The notes below the pieces were generated by a model. The model was not told the DNA's origin, searched no databases, and worked only from the letters and a program-made list of their open reading frames with translations. This document shows positions 11,550-24,290 of a stretch of DNA of 64,000 nt, piece by piece. Position 1 is the first letter of the stretch, and every line of letters begins with the position of its first letter. The translations under genes and the position numbers were made by a program. Origin of the DNA: Reticulitermes speratus (Eukaryota > Arthropoda > Insecta > Blattodea > Rhinotermitidae); the NCBI GenBank assembly GCA_021186555.1, contig JAJKFL010000003.1, positions 53,419,130 to 53,483,129 on the forward strand. Direction: 5' to 3'.

Positions 11550-11817
11550 GCCGATCCCAGTGGCCGCGCGGTCTAAGGCGTGGGTCTGCGGCCGCTCGCT
11601 TACTGGGATTGCGGGTTCGAATTCCCGCCTAGGGCATAGATGTCTGTCTCTTGTGAGTGTTGTGTGTTGTCAGGTAGAGGTCTCTGCGTCGGGCTGATCA
11701 CTCGTCCAGAGGAGTCCTACCGAGTGTGGTGTGTCTAAAGTGTGATCGTGAAGCCTCGAAAAATGAGGCGGCCTAGGCCCCCAAGGGGCTGTCGAGCCAT
11801 TGAAAAAAAAAAAAGAG
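11550..11817 (+). repeat. SINE-D (tRNA-derived)
   Basis: The tRNA-like head CGATCCCAGTGGCCGCGCGG is followed by B-box GCGGGTTCGAATTCCCGCC, then the body 'gtgttgtgtgttgtcaggta', 'gatcactcgtccagaggagt' and the 3' end GGGGCTGTCGAGCCATTG plus poly-A. CAAGCT(G/A)CC flanks both sides, a probable target duplication. Essentially full length. Confidence 0.88.
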
Positions 11818-12008
11818 ACAAGCTACCATATGTGTTTGATTAAATCATGTCTCTTCTTAAAGGGTTTTTGGTTTTGGGGGGATTTATTTAGTGCCAGGGA
11901 AGTCGTTATTTTATTTCAGCCCTTTCATGCACAGTAGTTATGCTGCAGTTACAAGCAATACAATGTGTAGTGGGTATGGAGAATATTAATGAATAATTAC
12001 CGTGAAGC

Positions 12009-12711
12009 ACAACTAGTGTATAGTATGTACTTTTGTTACGGCAACTGCTTCGACCTAATTTTGTCATCTTCAGGTCAGTAATGTAAAGTTAATAGAAATT
12101 ACTTTATACAATTTTATTAATAGATAATAATTGAGGTGTCAGTTTTTACAATTAAATCAACACACGTTGGTGTGCCAAATTTGTTTTTATAATAATTGGA
12201 ATAATTAAAATGTGATTAAAATATTATTATCAAAGCAAATCTGATACACAAACATATTTTTTTGTTTAATTGTAAAAATTTAGAACACAATTATTAAAAT
12301 TTTTAATATAATTGTATACAGTAAAATTACTCGTCAAAAAGACTGTAAACAATTGTGAAGCCTCCAACTGACACGTGTGTTCTAGTCTATATGACACCTG
12401 GTAATTGTAACATTTTACAACCAATCAAAACAACATCACATCACGTGATTAATTCTAAATAAATATTATACAAGTATTTGTACATTTGTACCTCAATATG
12501 TTTTTAAAACTGTTTGTGAACCTCAGAATGGCCTAGCGTAGGCCGAAACATGTTGTTCTATTAAATAAAATAGAATTTAATTGTTTTAGACTAATATCAA
12601 CATTGTATATTGTATACAGCACTTTTTATGAAGTTTGTATTATTGTTCTGAAGATGACCAAATTAGTTTCAAACATGTTGCCGCAGTAAAGTATATAATA
12701 TGCACTAGTTA
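12009..12711. repeat. foldback element with ~65-bp inverted ends
   Basis: The left end 'aactagtgtatagtatgtac..' through 'tttgtcatcttcag' is mirrored at the right end ('ctgaagatgaccaaatta..gcactagtt'). Each arm contains a CTGAAGATGAC..GAAA/GAAG motif. A second CGAAACATGTTG motif with 'attaaataaaat' lies inside at about 12540. The interior is AT-rich and non-coding. Confidence 0.7.
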
Positions 12712-12954
12712 TGTCTGACAGTGTCTAATCCCTTCATCACTGTAATCAAAACAACGAGATGGTAAGCCTAAAGACTGATCGGAATACGTAGGAGGTGTAC
12801 GTACACTGAGGGGTTTCCCCGTAACATCTTTGTCACTGTGTTGGGTTTTATTGCAGATCTGTGGCCATCAGTGCTCGGTCAATATGACATCAATTCAAAC
12901 ACAGTGGTTACTTTGCTTGTATCTTCTTTAACATTTTTTTCCCCCGAGTGTTGT

Positions 12955-15460
12955 GTTTTGTGTGGATCTGAGAACAAACAGCGATTATTTCACTGTACAG
13001 CATTAACTGACTGGTTTGTATAACTGAGACGGAGTGTGTTTACTGCGCGGTACGGACTGTATTTATGTGTTTTGTGTGGATCTCAGAACAAACAGCGATT
13101 ATTTCACTGTACAGCATTAACTGACTGGTTTGTATAACTGAGACAGAGTGTGTTTACTGCGCGGTACGGACTGTATTTATGTGTTTTGTGTGGATCTCAG
13201 AACAAACAGCGACTATTTCACTGTACAGCATTAACTGACTGGTTTGTATAACTGAGACGGAGTGTGTTTACTGCGCGGTACGGACTGTATTTATGTGTTT
13301 TGTGTGGATCTCAGAACAAACAGCGATTATTTCACTGTACAACATTAACTGACTGGTTTGTATAACTGAGACGGAGTGTGTTTACTGCGCGGTACGGACT
13401 GTATTTATGTGTTTTGTGTGGATCTCAGAACAAACAGCGATTATTTCACTGTACAGCATTAACTGACTGGTTTGTATAACTGAGACAGAGTGTGTTTACT
13501 GCGCGGTACGGACTGTATTTATGTGTTTTGTGTGGATCTGAGAACAAACATCGATTATTTCACTGTACAGCATTAACTGACTGGTTTGTATAACTGAGAC
13601 GGAGTGTGTTTACTGCGCGGTACGGACTGTATTTATGTGTTTTGTGTGGATCTGAGAACAAACATCGATTATTCCACTGTACAGCATTAACTGACTGGTT
13701 TGTATAACTGAGACGGAGTGTGTTTACTGCGCGGTACGGACTGTATTTATGTGTTTTGTGTGGATCTCAGAACAAACAGCGATTATTTCACTGTACAGCA
13801 TTAACTGACTGGTTTGTATAACTGAGACGGAGTGTGTTTACTGCGCGGTACGGACTGTATTTATGTGTTTTGTGTGGATCTCAGAACAAACAGCGATTAT
13901 TTCACTGTACAGCATTAACTGACTGGTTTGTATAACTGAGACGGAGTGTGTTTACTGCGCGGTACGGACTGTATTTATGTGTTTTGTGTGGATCTCAGAA
14001 CAAACAGCGATTATTTCACTGTACATCATTAACTGACTGGTTTGTATAACTGAGACGGAGTGTGTTTACTGCGCGGTACGGACTGTATTTATGTGTTTTG
14101 TGTGGATCTGAGAACAAACACGATTATTTCACTGTACATCATTAACTGACTGGTTTGTATAACTGAGACGGAGTGTGTTTACTGCGCGGTACGGACTGTA
14201 TTTATGTGTTTTGTGTGGATCTGAGAACAAACATCGATTATTTCACTGTACAGCATTAACTGACTGGTTTGTATAACTGAGACGGAGTGTGTTTACTGCG
14301 CGGTACGGACTGTATTTATGTGTTTTGTGTGGATCTCAGAACAAACAGCGATTATTTCACTGTACAGCATTAACTGACTGGTTTGTGTAACTGAGACGGA
14401 GTGTGTTTACTGCGCGGTACGGACTGTATTTATGTGTTTTGTGTGGATCTGAGAACAAACATCGATTATTTCACTGTACAGCATTAACTGACTGGTTTGT
14501 ATAACTGAGACGGAGTGTGTTTACTGCGCGGTACGGACTGTATTTATGTGTTTTGTGTGGATCTGAGAACAAACATCGATTATTTCACTGTACAGCATTA
14601 ACTGACTGGTTTGTATAACTGAGACGGAGTGTGTTTACTGCGCGGTACGGACTGTATTTATGTGTTTTGTGTGGATCTCAGAACAAACAGCGATTATTTC
14701 ACTGTACACATTAACTGACTGGTTTGTATAACTGAGACGGAGTGTGTTTACTGCGCGGTACGGACTGTATTTATGTGTTTTGTGTGGATCTCAGAACAAA
14801 CAGCGATTATTTCACTGTACACATTAACTGACTGGTTTGTGTAACTGAGACGGAGTGTGTTTACTGCGCGGTACGGACTGTATTTATGTGTTTTGTGTGG
14901 ATCTCAGAACAAACAGCGATTATTTCACTGTACAGCATTAACTGACTGGTTTGTATAACTGAGACGGAGTGTGTTTACTGCGCGGTACGGACTGTATTTA
15001 TGTGTTTTGTGTGGATCTCAGAACAAACAGCGATTATTTCACTGTACACATTAACTGACTGGTTTGTATAACTGAGACGGAGTGTGTTTACTGCGCGGTA
15101 CGGACTGTATTTATGTGTTTTGTGTGGATCTCAGAACAAACAGCGATTATTTCACTGTACAAGCATTAACTGACTGGTTTGTATAACTGAGACGGAGTGT
15201 GTTTACTGCGCGTACGGACTGTATTTATGTGTTTTGTGTGGATCTCAGAACAAACAGCGATTATTTCACTGTACAGCATTAACTGACTGGTTTGTATAAC
15301 TGAGACGGAGTGTGTTTACTGCGCGGTACGGACTGTATTTATGTGTTTTGTGTGGATCTCAGAACAAACAGCGATTATTTCACTGTACAGCATTAACTGA
15401 CTGGTTTGTATAACTGAGACGGAGTGTGTTTACTGCGCGGTACGGACTGTATTTATGTGT
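12955..15460 (+). repeat. 114-bp satellite array 1, about 22 units
   Basis: The unit begins GTTTTGTGTGGATCTCAGAA and continues through 'cagcgattatttcactgtac', 'taactgactggtttgtataa' and 'tttactgcgcggtacggact'; consecutive starts at 12955 and 13069 give 114 bp. Linked variants (GATCTGAG with CATCG; 'tacacatt' deletions) recur. The right edge decays into a diverged monomer. Unlike arrays 2 and 3, no TTAA-CCCTTTAAA termini were found around it. Confidence 0.97.
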
Positions 15461-15726
15461 CCCGTGTGACTCTCACAATAAACAGCGATTATTTCCCTAA
15501 ACAACATGCCGGTCGGTCTTTGAAGTAAAAACACCATGTGTTTCCTGTGAGGTACGAGCCAAGTTTCTAAATGTTATAGTATTTAGATGAATTTGTGGCT
15601 TAGTGTTTTAAAGTTATAAACTATACGGAAATTAAATTTACGTTAACTTATATTTGGGGTTCTCATGTCAATGATTGTTAAGTCTACCGTCTTCTGGAAT
15701 GTGACGACGTGTATTTTGTAGTTTGT
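15461..15726 (+). repeat. degenerate 114-bp-type monomer and flank
   Basis: CAATAAACAGCGATTATTTC, then 'catgccggtcggtctttga' and 'tgtgtttcctgtgaggtacg', follow the satellite order but are strongly diverged. This resembles other isolated monomers at about 23.4, 42.4 and 51.6 kb, so the monomer probably existed as a dispersed repeat before the arrays formed. Confidence 0.6.
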
Positions 15727-15960
15727 TTTAAGTTTAAGTCAAACCAACCAAAGCACAAGAGTTATTGACAAAGTAATGTATATTTGTAACCCCTACATAC
15801 GTTTCGGCAATCAAGTTGCCATCCTCAGGGGGCACATCAAAGAATCACAAGTATCTATGGCATCCAGATACACATACATTTGGCATTATAAATGTAAGTA
15901 CACATGCCGCTAATAATATTAAAACGAATTGTTGTCCACAGTCACAAAACCAGGCGTTAA

Positions 15961-16120
15961 GAGTGAACAACACAATGTGTCTAAGTCGGTGATGTAATTC
16001 GACACTTCACATAACACAGTAAACATTATCACGTACAAATGTCTTTATATTACTGTTATACTGTGTTATAACGAAGTATCAGCTTACACCACTGACTTAG
16101 ACACATTGTATTATTTACTC
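15961..16120. mobile_element. 160-bp foldback MITE flanked by TTAA
   Basis: Bounded by TTAA at 15957-15960 and 16121-16124. The ends GAGTGAACAACACAATGTGT and ACACATTGTATTATTTACTC are inverted copies, as are 'gtctaagtcggtgatgt' and 'acaccactgacttagac'; the whole element folds into a long hairpin. The right TTAA is shared with the adjoining satellite-bearing element. Confidence 0.8.
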
Positions 16121-16124
16121 TTAA

Positions 16125-19100
16125 CCCTTTAAAGACGAAGCATAAACTGTTTCATTTAAAGACCCAGTCCGTACCGCGCAGTAAACACACTCCGTCTCAC
16201 TTATACAAACCAGTCAGTTAATGTTGTACAGTGAAATAATCGCTGTTTGTTCTGAGATCCACACAAAACACATAAATACAGTCCGTACCGCGCAGTAAAC
16301 ACACTCCGTCTCAGTTATACAAACCAGTCAGTTAATGCTGTACAGTGAAATAATCGCTGTTTGTTCTGAGATCCACACAAAACACATAAATACAGTCCGT
16401 ACCGCAAAGTAAACACACTCCGTCTCAGTTATACAAACCAGTCAGTTAATGCTGTACAGTGAAATAATCGCTGTTTGTTCTGAGATCCACACAAAACACA
16501 TAAATACAGTCCGTACCGCAAAGTAAACACACTCCGTCTCAGTTATACAAACCAGTCAGTTAATGCTGTACAGTGAAATAATCGCTGTTTGTTCTGAGAT
16601 CCACACAAAACACATAAATACAGTCCGTACCGCGCAGTAAACACACTCCGTCTCAGTTATACAAACCAGTCAGTTAATGTTGTACAGTGAAATAATCGAT
16701 GTTTGTTCTCAGATCCACACAAAACACATAAATACAGTCCGTACCGCAAAGTAAACACACTCCGTCTCAGTTATACAAACCAGTCAGTTAATGCTGTACA
16801 GTGAAATAATCGCTGTTTGTTCTGAGATCCACACAAAACACATAAATACAGTCCGTACCGCGCAGTAAACACACTCCGTCTCAGTTATACAAACCAGTCA
16901 GTTAATGCTGTACAGTGAAATAATCGCTGTTTGTTCTGAGATCCACACAAAACACATAAATACAGTCCGTACCGCGCAGTAAACACACTCCGTCTCAGTT
17001 ATACAAACCAGTCAGTTAATGCTGTACAGTGAAATAATCGCTGTTTGTTCTGAGATCCACACAAAACACATAAATACAGTCCGTACCGCGCAGTAAACAC
17101 ACTCCGTCTCAGTTATACAAACCAGTCAGTTAATGCTGTACAGTGAAATAATCGCTGTTTGTTCTGAGATCCACACAAAACACATAAATACAGTCCGTAC
17201 CGCGCAGTAAACACACTCCGTCTCAGTTATACAAACCAGTCAGTTAATGTTGTACAGTGAAATAATCGCTGTTTGTTCTGAGATCCACACAAAACACATA
17301 ATATACAGTCCGTACCGCGCAGTAAACACACTCCGTCTCAGTTATACAAACCAGTCAGTTAATGCTGTACAGTGAAATAATCGCTGTTTGTTCTGAGATC
17401 CACACAAAACACATAAATACAGTCCGTACCGCAAAGTAAACACACTCCGTCTCAGTTATACAAACCAGTCAGTTAATGTTGTACAGTGAAATAATCGATG
17501 TTTGTTCTCAGATCCACACAAAACACATAAATACAGTCCGTACCGCGCAGTAAACACACTCCGTCTCAGTTATACAAACCAGTCAGTTAATGCTGTACAG
17601 TGAAATAATCGCTGTTTGTTCTGAGATCCACACAAAACACATAAATACAGTCCGTACCGCAAAGTAAACACACTCCGTCTCAGTTATACAAACCAGTCAG
17701 TTAATGCTGTACAGTGAAATAATCGCTGTTTGTTCTGAGATCCACACAAAACACATAAATACAGTCCGTACCGCAAAGTAAACACACTCCGTCTCAGTTA
17801 TACAAACCAGTCAGTTAATGCTGTACAGTGAAATAATCGCTGTTTGTTCTGAGATCCACACAAAACACATAAATACAGTCCGTACCGCAAAGTAAACACA
17901 CTCCGTCTCAGTTATACAAACCAGTCAGTTAATGGTGTATAGGGAAATAATCGCTGTTTGTTCTGAGATCCACACAAAACACATAAATACAGTCCGTACC
18001 GCAAAGTAAACACACTCCGTCTCAGTTATACAAACCAGTCAGTTAATGCTGTACAGTGAAATAATCGCTGTTTGTTCTGAGATCCACACAAAACACATAA
18101 ATACAGTCCGTACCGCAAAGTAAACACACTCCGTCTCAGTTATACAAACCAGTCAGTTAATGCTGTACAGTGAAATAATCGCTGTTTGTTCTGAGATCCA
18201 CACAAAAACATAAATACAGTCCGTACCGCGCAGTAAACACACTCCGTCTCAGTTATACAAACCAGTCAGTTAATGTTGTACAGTGAAATAATCGATGTTT
18301 GTTCTCAGATCCACACAAAACACATAAATACAGTCCGTACCGCAAAGTAAACACACTCCGTCTCAGTTATACAAACCAGTCAGTTAATGCTGTACAGTGA
18401 AATAATCGCTGTTTGTTCTGAGATCCACACAAAACACATAAATACAGTCCGTACCGCGCAGTAAACACACTCCGTCTCAGTTATACAAACCAGTCAGTTA
18501 ATGCTGTACAGTGAAATAATCGCTGTTTGTTCTGAGATCCACACAAAACACATAAATACAGTCCGTACCGCGCAGTAAACACACTCCGTCTCAGTTATAC
18601 AAACCAGTCAGTTAATGCTGTACAGTGAAATAATCGCTGTTTGTTCTGAGATCCACACAAAACACATAAATACAGTCCGTACCGCGCAGTAAAACAACTC
18701 CGTCTCAGTTATACAAACCAGTCAGTTAATGCTGTACAGTGAAATAATCGATTTTTGTTCTCAGATCCACACAAAACACATAAATACAGTCCGTACCGCG
18801 CAGTAAACACACTCCGTCTCAGTTATACAAACCAGTCAGTTAATGCTGTACAGTGAAATAATCGCTGTTTGTTCTGAGATCCACACAAAACACATAAATA
18901 CAGTCCGTACCGCGCAGTAAACACACTCCGTCTCAGTTATACAAACCAGTCAGTTAATGCTGTACAGTGAAATAATCGCTGTTTGTTCTGAGATCCACAC
19001 AAAACACATAAATACAGTCCGTACCGCGCAGTAAACACACTCCGTCTCAGTTATACAAACCAGTCAGTTAATGCTGTACAGTGAAATAATCGCTGTTTGT

Positions 19101-19882
19101 TCTGAGATCCACACAAAACACATAAATACAGTCCGTACCGCGCAGTAAACACACTCCGTCTCAGTTATACAAACCAGTCAGTTAATGCTGTACAGTGAAA
19201 TAATCGCTGTTTGTTCTGAGATCCACACAAAACACATAAATACAGTCCGTACCGCGCAGTAAACACACTCCGTCTCAGTTAACAAACCAGTCAGTTAATG
19301 CTGTACAGTGAAATAATCGCTGTTTGTTCTGAGATCCACACAAAACACATAAATACAGTCGTACCGCACAGTAAACACACTCCGTCTCATTATACAAACC
19401 AGTCAGTTAATGCTTGTACAGTGAAATAATCGCTGTTTGTTCTAGATCCACACAAAACACATAAATACAGTTCGTACCGCGCAGTAAACACACTCCGTCT
19501 CACTTATACAAACCAGTCAGTTAATGTTTGTACAGTGAAATAATCGCTGTTTGTTCTGAGATCCACACAAAACACATAAATACAGTCCGTACCGCGCAGT
19601 AAACACACTCCGTCTCATTATACAAACCAGTCAGTTAATGCTGTACAGTGAAATAATCGCTGTTTGTTCTAGATCCACACAAAACACATAAATACAGTCC
19701 GTACCGCGCAGTAAACACTTTTCATCTCGGTTTAAAAAACAAATCAATTTATGTTATATAAGGCAAAAGTCACTGTTTGTTGTAATATAAATACAATACA
19801 CATAAATACAGTGTGGGCAGAATGTAGAATTTATGAATGTTAAATGTAGTGGTACATATAGTAACCGTTAGGATTTAAAGGG
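16125..19882 (-). mobile_element. piggyBac-like element carrying 114-bp array 2 (about 31 units)
   Basis: Flanked by TTAA (16121-16124; 19883-19886), with ends CCCTTTAAAG and inverse ATTTAAAGGG. A TTAA target and CCC..GGG termini are the hallmark of piggyBac-type elements (family knowledge). The interior is almost wholly the 114-bp satellite, inverted relative to array 1. Edge segments outside the array ('gtctttaaatgaaacagttt' inverted at left; 'tttatattacaacaaacagt' inverted at right) match those of the element at 24848-26670. No transposase frame. A variant ACCGCAAAGTAAAC is confined to this array. Confidence 0.8.
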
Positions 19883-20133
19883 TTAACGTTTAGTTTTATG
19901 ACTACAGACATCTATTCATTTTAATATTATTAGCGGCATGTGTACTTCCATTATAATGCCAAATGTGTGTGTATCTGGATGTCATAGATACTTGTGATTC
20001 TTTCATGCGCCCCCTGAGGATGGCAACTTGATTGCCGAAACATGTGTAGGGGTTACAAATATACGTTACTTTGTTAATAATTATTGTGCATTAATTGGTT
20101 TGACTTAAACTTATGACAGAATGCACGGTACAT

Positions 20134-20400
20134 TTTTTTTTTTAAATGGCTCGACAGCCCTATATGGGCCAGGGCCTCCTCGTTTCGTCGAGGTTTCATG
20201 GTCACACACATTTTAGACACACCACACTCGGTAGGACTCCTCTGGACGAGGGATCAGCCCGTCGCAGAGACCTCTACCTGACAACACACAACACTCACAA
20301 GAGACAGACATCCATGCCCCCGGTGGGATTCGAACCCACAATCCTAGCAAGCGAGCGGCCGAAGACCGACGCCTTAGACCGCGCGGCCACTGCGATCGGC
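20134..20400 (-). repeat. SINE-D with 13-bp target duplication
   Basis: Reverse-oriented, full length: poly-T at left, GGCTCGACAGCCCTATATGG, body, and the head at right. ATGCACGGTACAT occurs immediately on both sides (20121-20133 and 20401-20413), a perfect target-site duplication, which marks this as a relatively recent insertion beside the foldback element. Confidence 0.93.
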
Positions 20401-20413
20401 ATGCACGGTACAT

Positions 20414-21234
20414 ATAATATATAAAATTTTGTAATTTTCTTTTATGCTGAAGATGTAGGCAGCTCTTTTTGTGGCGCCTTGGTACCTATCTAACAGACGG
20501 CAGCGTCTGTTACGTCATTGTTTACAACCTTTGGAGGGCAAACATTTATTTGTCTTTTGGTATTGTGTCTCGTTGTCAATAGAAAATATGACAAAAATAA
20601 ATAAAAAACATAAGCACTAAATTTTTGGAAGTTAAATTGAGGTCTAGGCATTTACTAACGATACTCAGAAGTCATAATTACTTACACGAATAAATTAACA
20701 ACAGAGTTAAGTTACGAGATGTTTGTTCTAATGTTGTTCAGAGCGTTTTAATTTCTTGTGTTCCTTATCATGTCCCAGGATATTTTTATGCGATATTTAT
20801 GTTTCCACAGGGCTGTTTTTGAATATACAGTTCTTCTTAGATATTCACATAACAGACGTCTAGTAAGTTTCGTGCCTTATTTTTTATTTATTTATTATTT
20901 ATTTATTTATGTACCAAAGATGTATCTAATGTATTACCCTTTTTAAGATTTAAAACTTTTATATTATGACCCGTCTTTTTTTTAAAGAATATCGATATAT
21001 ATTTATGTTCGCTCTATGTTTGTAAATTTATTCACGATGTATTGAGCGATGCTGTCGATTAGGATGGAATGTTAAATGTATTAGACGCAAACAGTGAATG
21101 GGAAAGTGTGTGAAAGGACATATATCAGTCACATTCGCCGGTTTCTTTACCGGGATTCGAAGGGGGCGCCTCCCGAATACAAACTAGAAGCGTTATACAG
21201 AAGTCGTGATTTCAGGCTTCCGCCGCTGTGTAAA
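20414..21234. other. unassigned sequence
   Basis: AT-rich; (TTTA)n at about 20880-20910. No gene recognised. Confidence 0.4.
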
Positions 21235-21430
21235 TTGAGATCTCTGCTCTTATGGGATTTTCCGCAGCGTAGAATGGTATTTACCGACGTTTCGGGACAA
21301 CATATCGGTCTATCTTCAAGGTCCTTCTTGGACTTCTTGACCCTTGAAGATGGGACCCGATAGGTCGTCCCGAAACGTCGGTAATAAACTATCATTCTAC
21401 GCTGCGTGAAATCCCAGAAAGGCGAAGATC
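21235..21430. repeat. P-family palindromic element
   Basis: The left arm (ATGGGATTTTCCGCAGCGTA, 'accgacgtttcgggacaac', 'atcttcaaggtcc') is mirrored by the right arm ('cccttgaagatgggaccc', GTCCCGAAACGTCGGTAATA, 'ctacgctgcgtgaaatccca'). A complete foldback of about 190 bp that could form a long hairpin. Related elements lie at 24.7, 39.4 and 46.5-47.3 kb. Confidence 0.85.
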
Positions 21431-22061
21431 TCATCTGACGTAAGAGCTAGTTGTCACGGTGTTTCTGATGTTAAACAGAAAGACTGTCTGCTGACTTTGC
21501 TGCATTCTGTACGTGCTGCCAAGCGGCTCCGTATTTTTTATTCTCACACGTGTAAGGTACGTGTTCTGTGATTGGACAGACATTGAACTTTCGACACTCC
21601 TCTTCATGGCTGGCAGTAGAGGATACATAGGAAGTTTCTGCTTGTTGCATTTACAGGGCTGTAAACTGGAGAAAGAGAGAGAGAGAGAGACAAAGATAAC
21701 ATCACTAGAATTCTACAGGTTTCCAAGCACAGATGTACCAATATCCCAAGAAATAGAGAAATTTACGCGTCTTTGATCATTGTTCAGCCAAGCGTATGGT
21801 TGTCTGTGCTTTCGTAAGATCTTACAGAAATGCGTCCGTTGGCCTTACTGCGTCTGTGTGCTTTTTCGAGCCACAGTGGTGGAAAACAGCTAACTTGATT
21901 GGACAAAACTGTGAGGAAAACATAGCTCGTTTTTGTTAATAATAATAATAATAATAATTCAATTCTATAATATATAATAATAATAATAGTGTCCCGTATT
22001 CATTACTTGAAGTTTACGTAAGTACATTAGAACACCATACTTAATGAAAAAGCTAAGGTTT
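21431..22061. other. unassigned sequence with (ATA)n
   Basis: Contains (GA)n at about 21675 and (AAT)n/(ATA)n at about 21940-21990. No gene recognised. Confidence 0.45.
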
Positions 22062-22342
22062 TTCCTGTTCACGTTATGAAGGCGTATAGGGGAGTAGAGG
22101 TACAGCTCCACTCAGTCTTAATCTTGGCACTAGATGGAGGTGAGAGGTCAACAACAAGCACCGGGCCCTTTACCCCCGGTAAAGAACCCCAATACTCATT
22201 GAATAGGTGGCTGGGTGGGCCCCACAGGCGGTGTGGACTTTTTTTGGAGAACAGAAAATTATCTTTTCCTTGCCGGGAATCAAACTCAGTACTGTCCATC
22301 CCGTAGCTAGTCGCTATACCGAATGAGCTATCTCGGCTTACC
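22062..22342 (-). repeat. SINE-B (tRNA-derived), diverged
   Basis: Reverse-oriented: 'gaaggcgtataggggagtag', 'ggcactagatggaggtgaga', 'cccaatactcattgaatagg', then the head at right whose minus strand reads GAGATAGCTCATTCGGTATA. More diverged than the copies at 27.1 and 34.6 kb. Confidence 0.8.
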
Positions 22343-22800
22343 CGTACTTAATTGAATAAAAAATCTGGTAATGTTACGTGTATATAGGTTGTAACAGGAA
22401 ATTGCTGATGTCTGACCAAGTAGTTACTCTTAATGTCTAACAGATGGCGTTAACTGTCAGACTGCCTCGTCATGTACGTACATACTTTCACTGCGGGACT
22501 TACCGTTGAAATTTTGAATTGTTATTATATTAGTGTATTACATTGGGCCTATCTGACCACGTACAAAGGCAAAAAGGATCTTTTTTTTATTAAACTTAAA
22601 ACAGGTGGTAGTTATAGCTAGTAACCACTGTGAGTTCAAAGATTAAAGCCAACAAACCAACAGGAGATTGTTATCTAGATGTGTTTCTTCTTTAATCTTT
22701 AATCTTAATTCACCGTGCATTTTCATTTATTTAAAAAACACCAACACAATGCACAATTTTCAAGGCGCACACTAGCTCCTTATATCATGATACTATCCAA

Positions 22801-22832
22801 CGCGTTTCGACTCTTTGCGAGCCATCATCAGG
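22801..22832 (-). other. hammerhead-like core motif
   Basis: The minus strand reads CCTGATGATGGCTCGCAAAG then AGTCGAAACGCG. CTGATGA is followed by a T, a GGCTC/GAGTC five-pair stem with a short loop, and GAAAC. The extra T between the core and the stem departs from the canonical hammerhead. See the finding on this motif family. Confidence 0.45.
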
Positions 22833-23409
22833 GATCCTATACACTTATAAAAGTGCTTCACAAATGCAGCATCTGTTTGATTATTTTAAAAATATGCACT
22901 ATCTGGAGCATGAGTTAAAAACACACGAGTCATAAACAAAGTTAAGAAATGATTTGTTAAAAAACTTATTAAAAACACTGTTCACTACGTCTATTTTGTA
23001 AAGGATGTTCGCACTTCTAAGGGGTTTCATGAGATCGCGCACTACACTGTACTGTTTGCGATGGAATTTGTAGCACGGCGATAGACACTCGCGCTGTATG
23101 TAGTGTTGTCGTTTGTTTACTTTCCGTTGCAGTGCGGTCCTCCTGATGGCGTAGTATATATAAATATAAAATTTGATATGAAGAAGAAGTGGTTCTGTTG
23201 CTGTAAATTCAAAGTTTATTACTTATTAAAGGTGGAAAAAATTTTTAAGTTGTTGTTTCTTCTTATTTATTTTTGTCTTATTGTTTACCGTCTGCACGTT
23301 CTGCTTCCAGAAATGTCAAAACTTATTGTTTCTTCATTTAAAGCCAGTCTTAATGTATGCATTCACATGCAAGAACCTTGCATTTTGACCACGCAGTATA
23401 TCTATATGT

Positions 23410-23510
23410 TTCTTTCCATTTTACAATAAACAACGATTATTTCCCTAAACAGCATTAACCGATTGGTCTTTCTAATGGGCACGAAATGTGTTCCCTGTGA
23501 GGTACGAACT
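23410..23510 (+). repeat. isolated degenerate 114-bp-type monomer
   Basis: CAATAAACAACGATTATTTC, 'cagcattaaccgattggtct' and TGTTCCCTGTGAGGTACGAA lie in the same order and spacing as in the 114-bp satellite unit, at clearly lower identity than units within the arrays. Confidence 0.65.
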
Positions 23511-24253
23511 CTCAACTTCTGTTTGTCGACCTAATTGTTGGTTTTCCCCTGTCTCCAAACAAACGCTGAGACGTTTCCCAAAATTTAAAGTTGCATGTTT
23601 CTCTCGCGGCCTCTCCGATTTAAATTCGTGAGAACTGATTCTCTTGCTTTAAAGTCCAACGATTTATCCCCCCTTCCAAGGTATGTACGTTAACATTAAA
23701 CAGGAAATTAAAATTTCGCGACCCTGTTTTCGTTTTACTACTGTCAACATTCTAACGTGTTAATTTTCATACTACTCTTATTAGAAGGACGAGCGGGAAC
23801 AGCCTGGAAATCTTCTAAGGAAGTGATGCTGCTTTTTCGAACACCAAATAAGAATATTTTTCACTCTTACTTTGTCTTCCATTTTTTGTGCTCCTATACT
23901 CTGTCTTACGTCTGCCTCTGTAACTGTAATGGTCGGATTCGAAATTTAATAAAATTCGGTCCTGGCGTCTGTCCCAGGAGCGAGATACTAAGCCTCGACG
24001 CCAAGGCGGACAGACTTACTGTCAGTTACACAGCGATTTGAACGTGGAGAGTCGTCAGATACTTGGCGTATAGTCGCTTTAACTTAAACATGTACGCACA
24101 TGAGTTTCTTGTAAGATTTTATATTTCTACAGGGTGTCTCCTTTAATGTTTTTATTTTTAAGTGAGACATCTCTTTGTGATGAATATATATACAGGTATA
24201 AGAATAGTAGCCGTCAGTCACAGCTCTTTTTTGTGTTGTAAGGTTTTAATGCA

Positions 24254-24290
24254 ACATGTTTCGGCGTATGTATAAAAAGCCATCATCAGG
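24254..24290 (-). other. hammerhead-like core motif
   Basis: The minus strand reads CCTGATGATGGC, a loop, then GCCGAAACATGTTGC. The stem is short (GGC/GCC) with a long loop; otherwise the layout matches the other copies. Confidence 0.4.

Larger units (their letters stand above)
15727..20117. mobile_element. outer foldback element split by two TTAA-flanked insertions
   Basis: The left arm (15727-15960) and right arm (19887-20117) are inverted repeats of about 230 bp: AAGTTTAAGTCAAACCAA against its inverse near 20100, and 'gccgctaataatattaaaa' against its inverse near 19920. Each arm carries CCTGAGGATGGCAACTTGAT..GCCGAAAC. Joining the arms at the shared TTAA gives a palindromic centre (CG-TTAA-CG), so the inserts landed at the exact centre of an older foldback. 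Confidence 0.8.
22343..24253. other. non-genic stretch with scattered motifs
   Basis: No gene recognised. It includes a hammerhead-like motif (22801-22832), one satellite-like monomer (about 23410-23510) and one copy of the module 'agaaggacgagcgggaac' (about 23780). Confidence 0.4.

Noticed and set aside
12955-19720. CRISPR-like regular repeats
   Set aside because: Tandem satellite without unique spacers, in a eukaryotic context.
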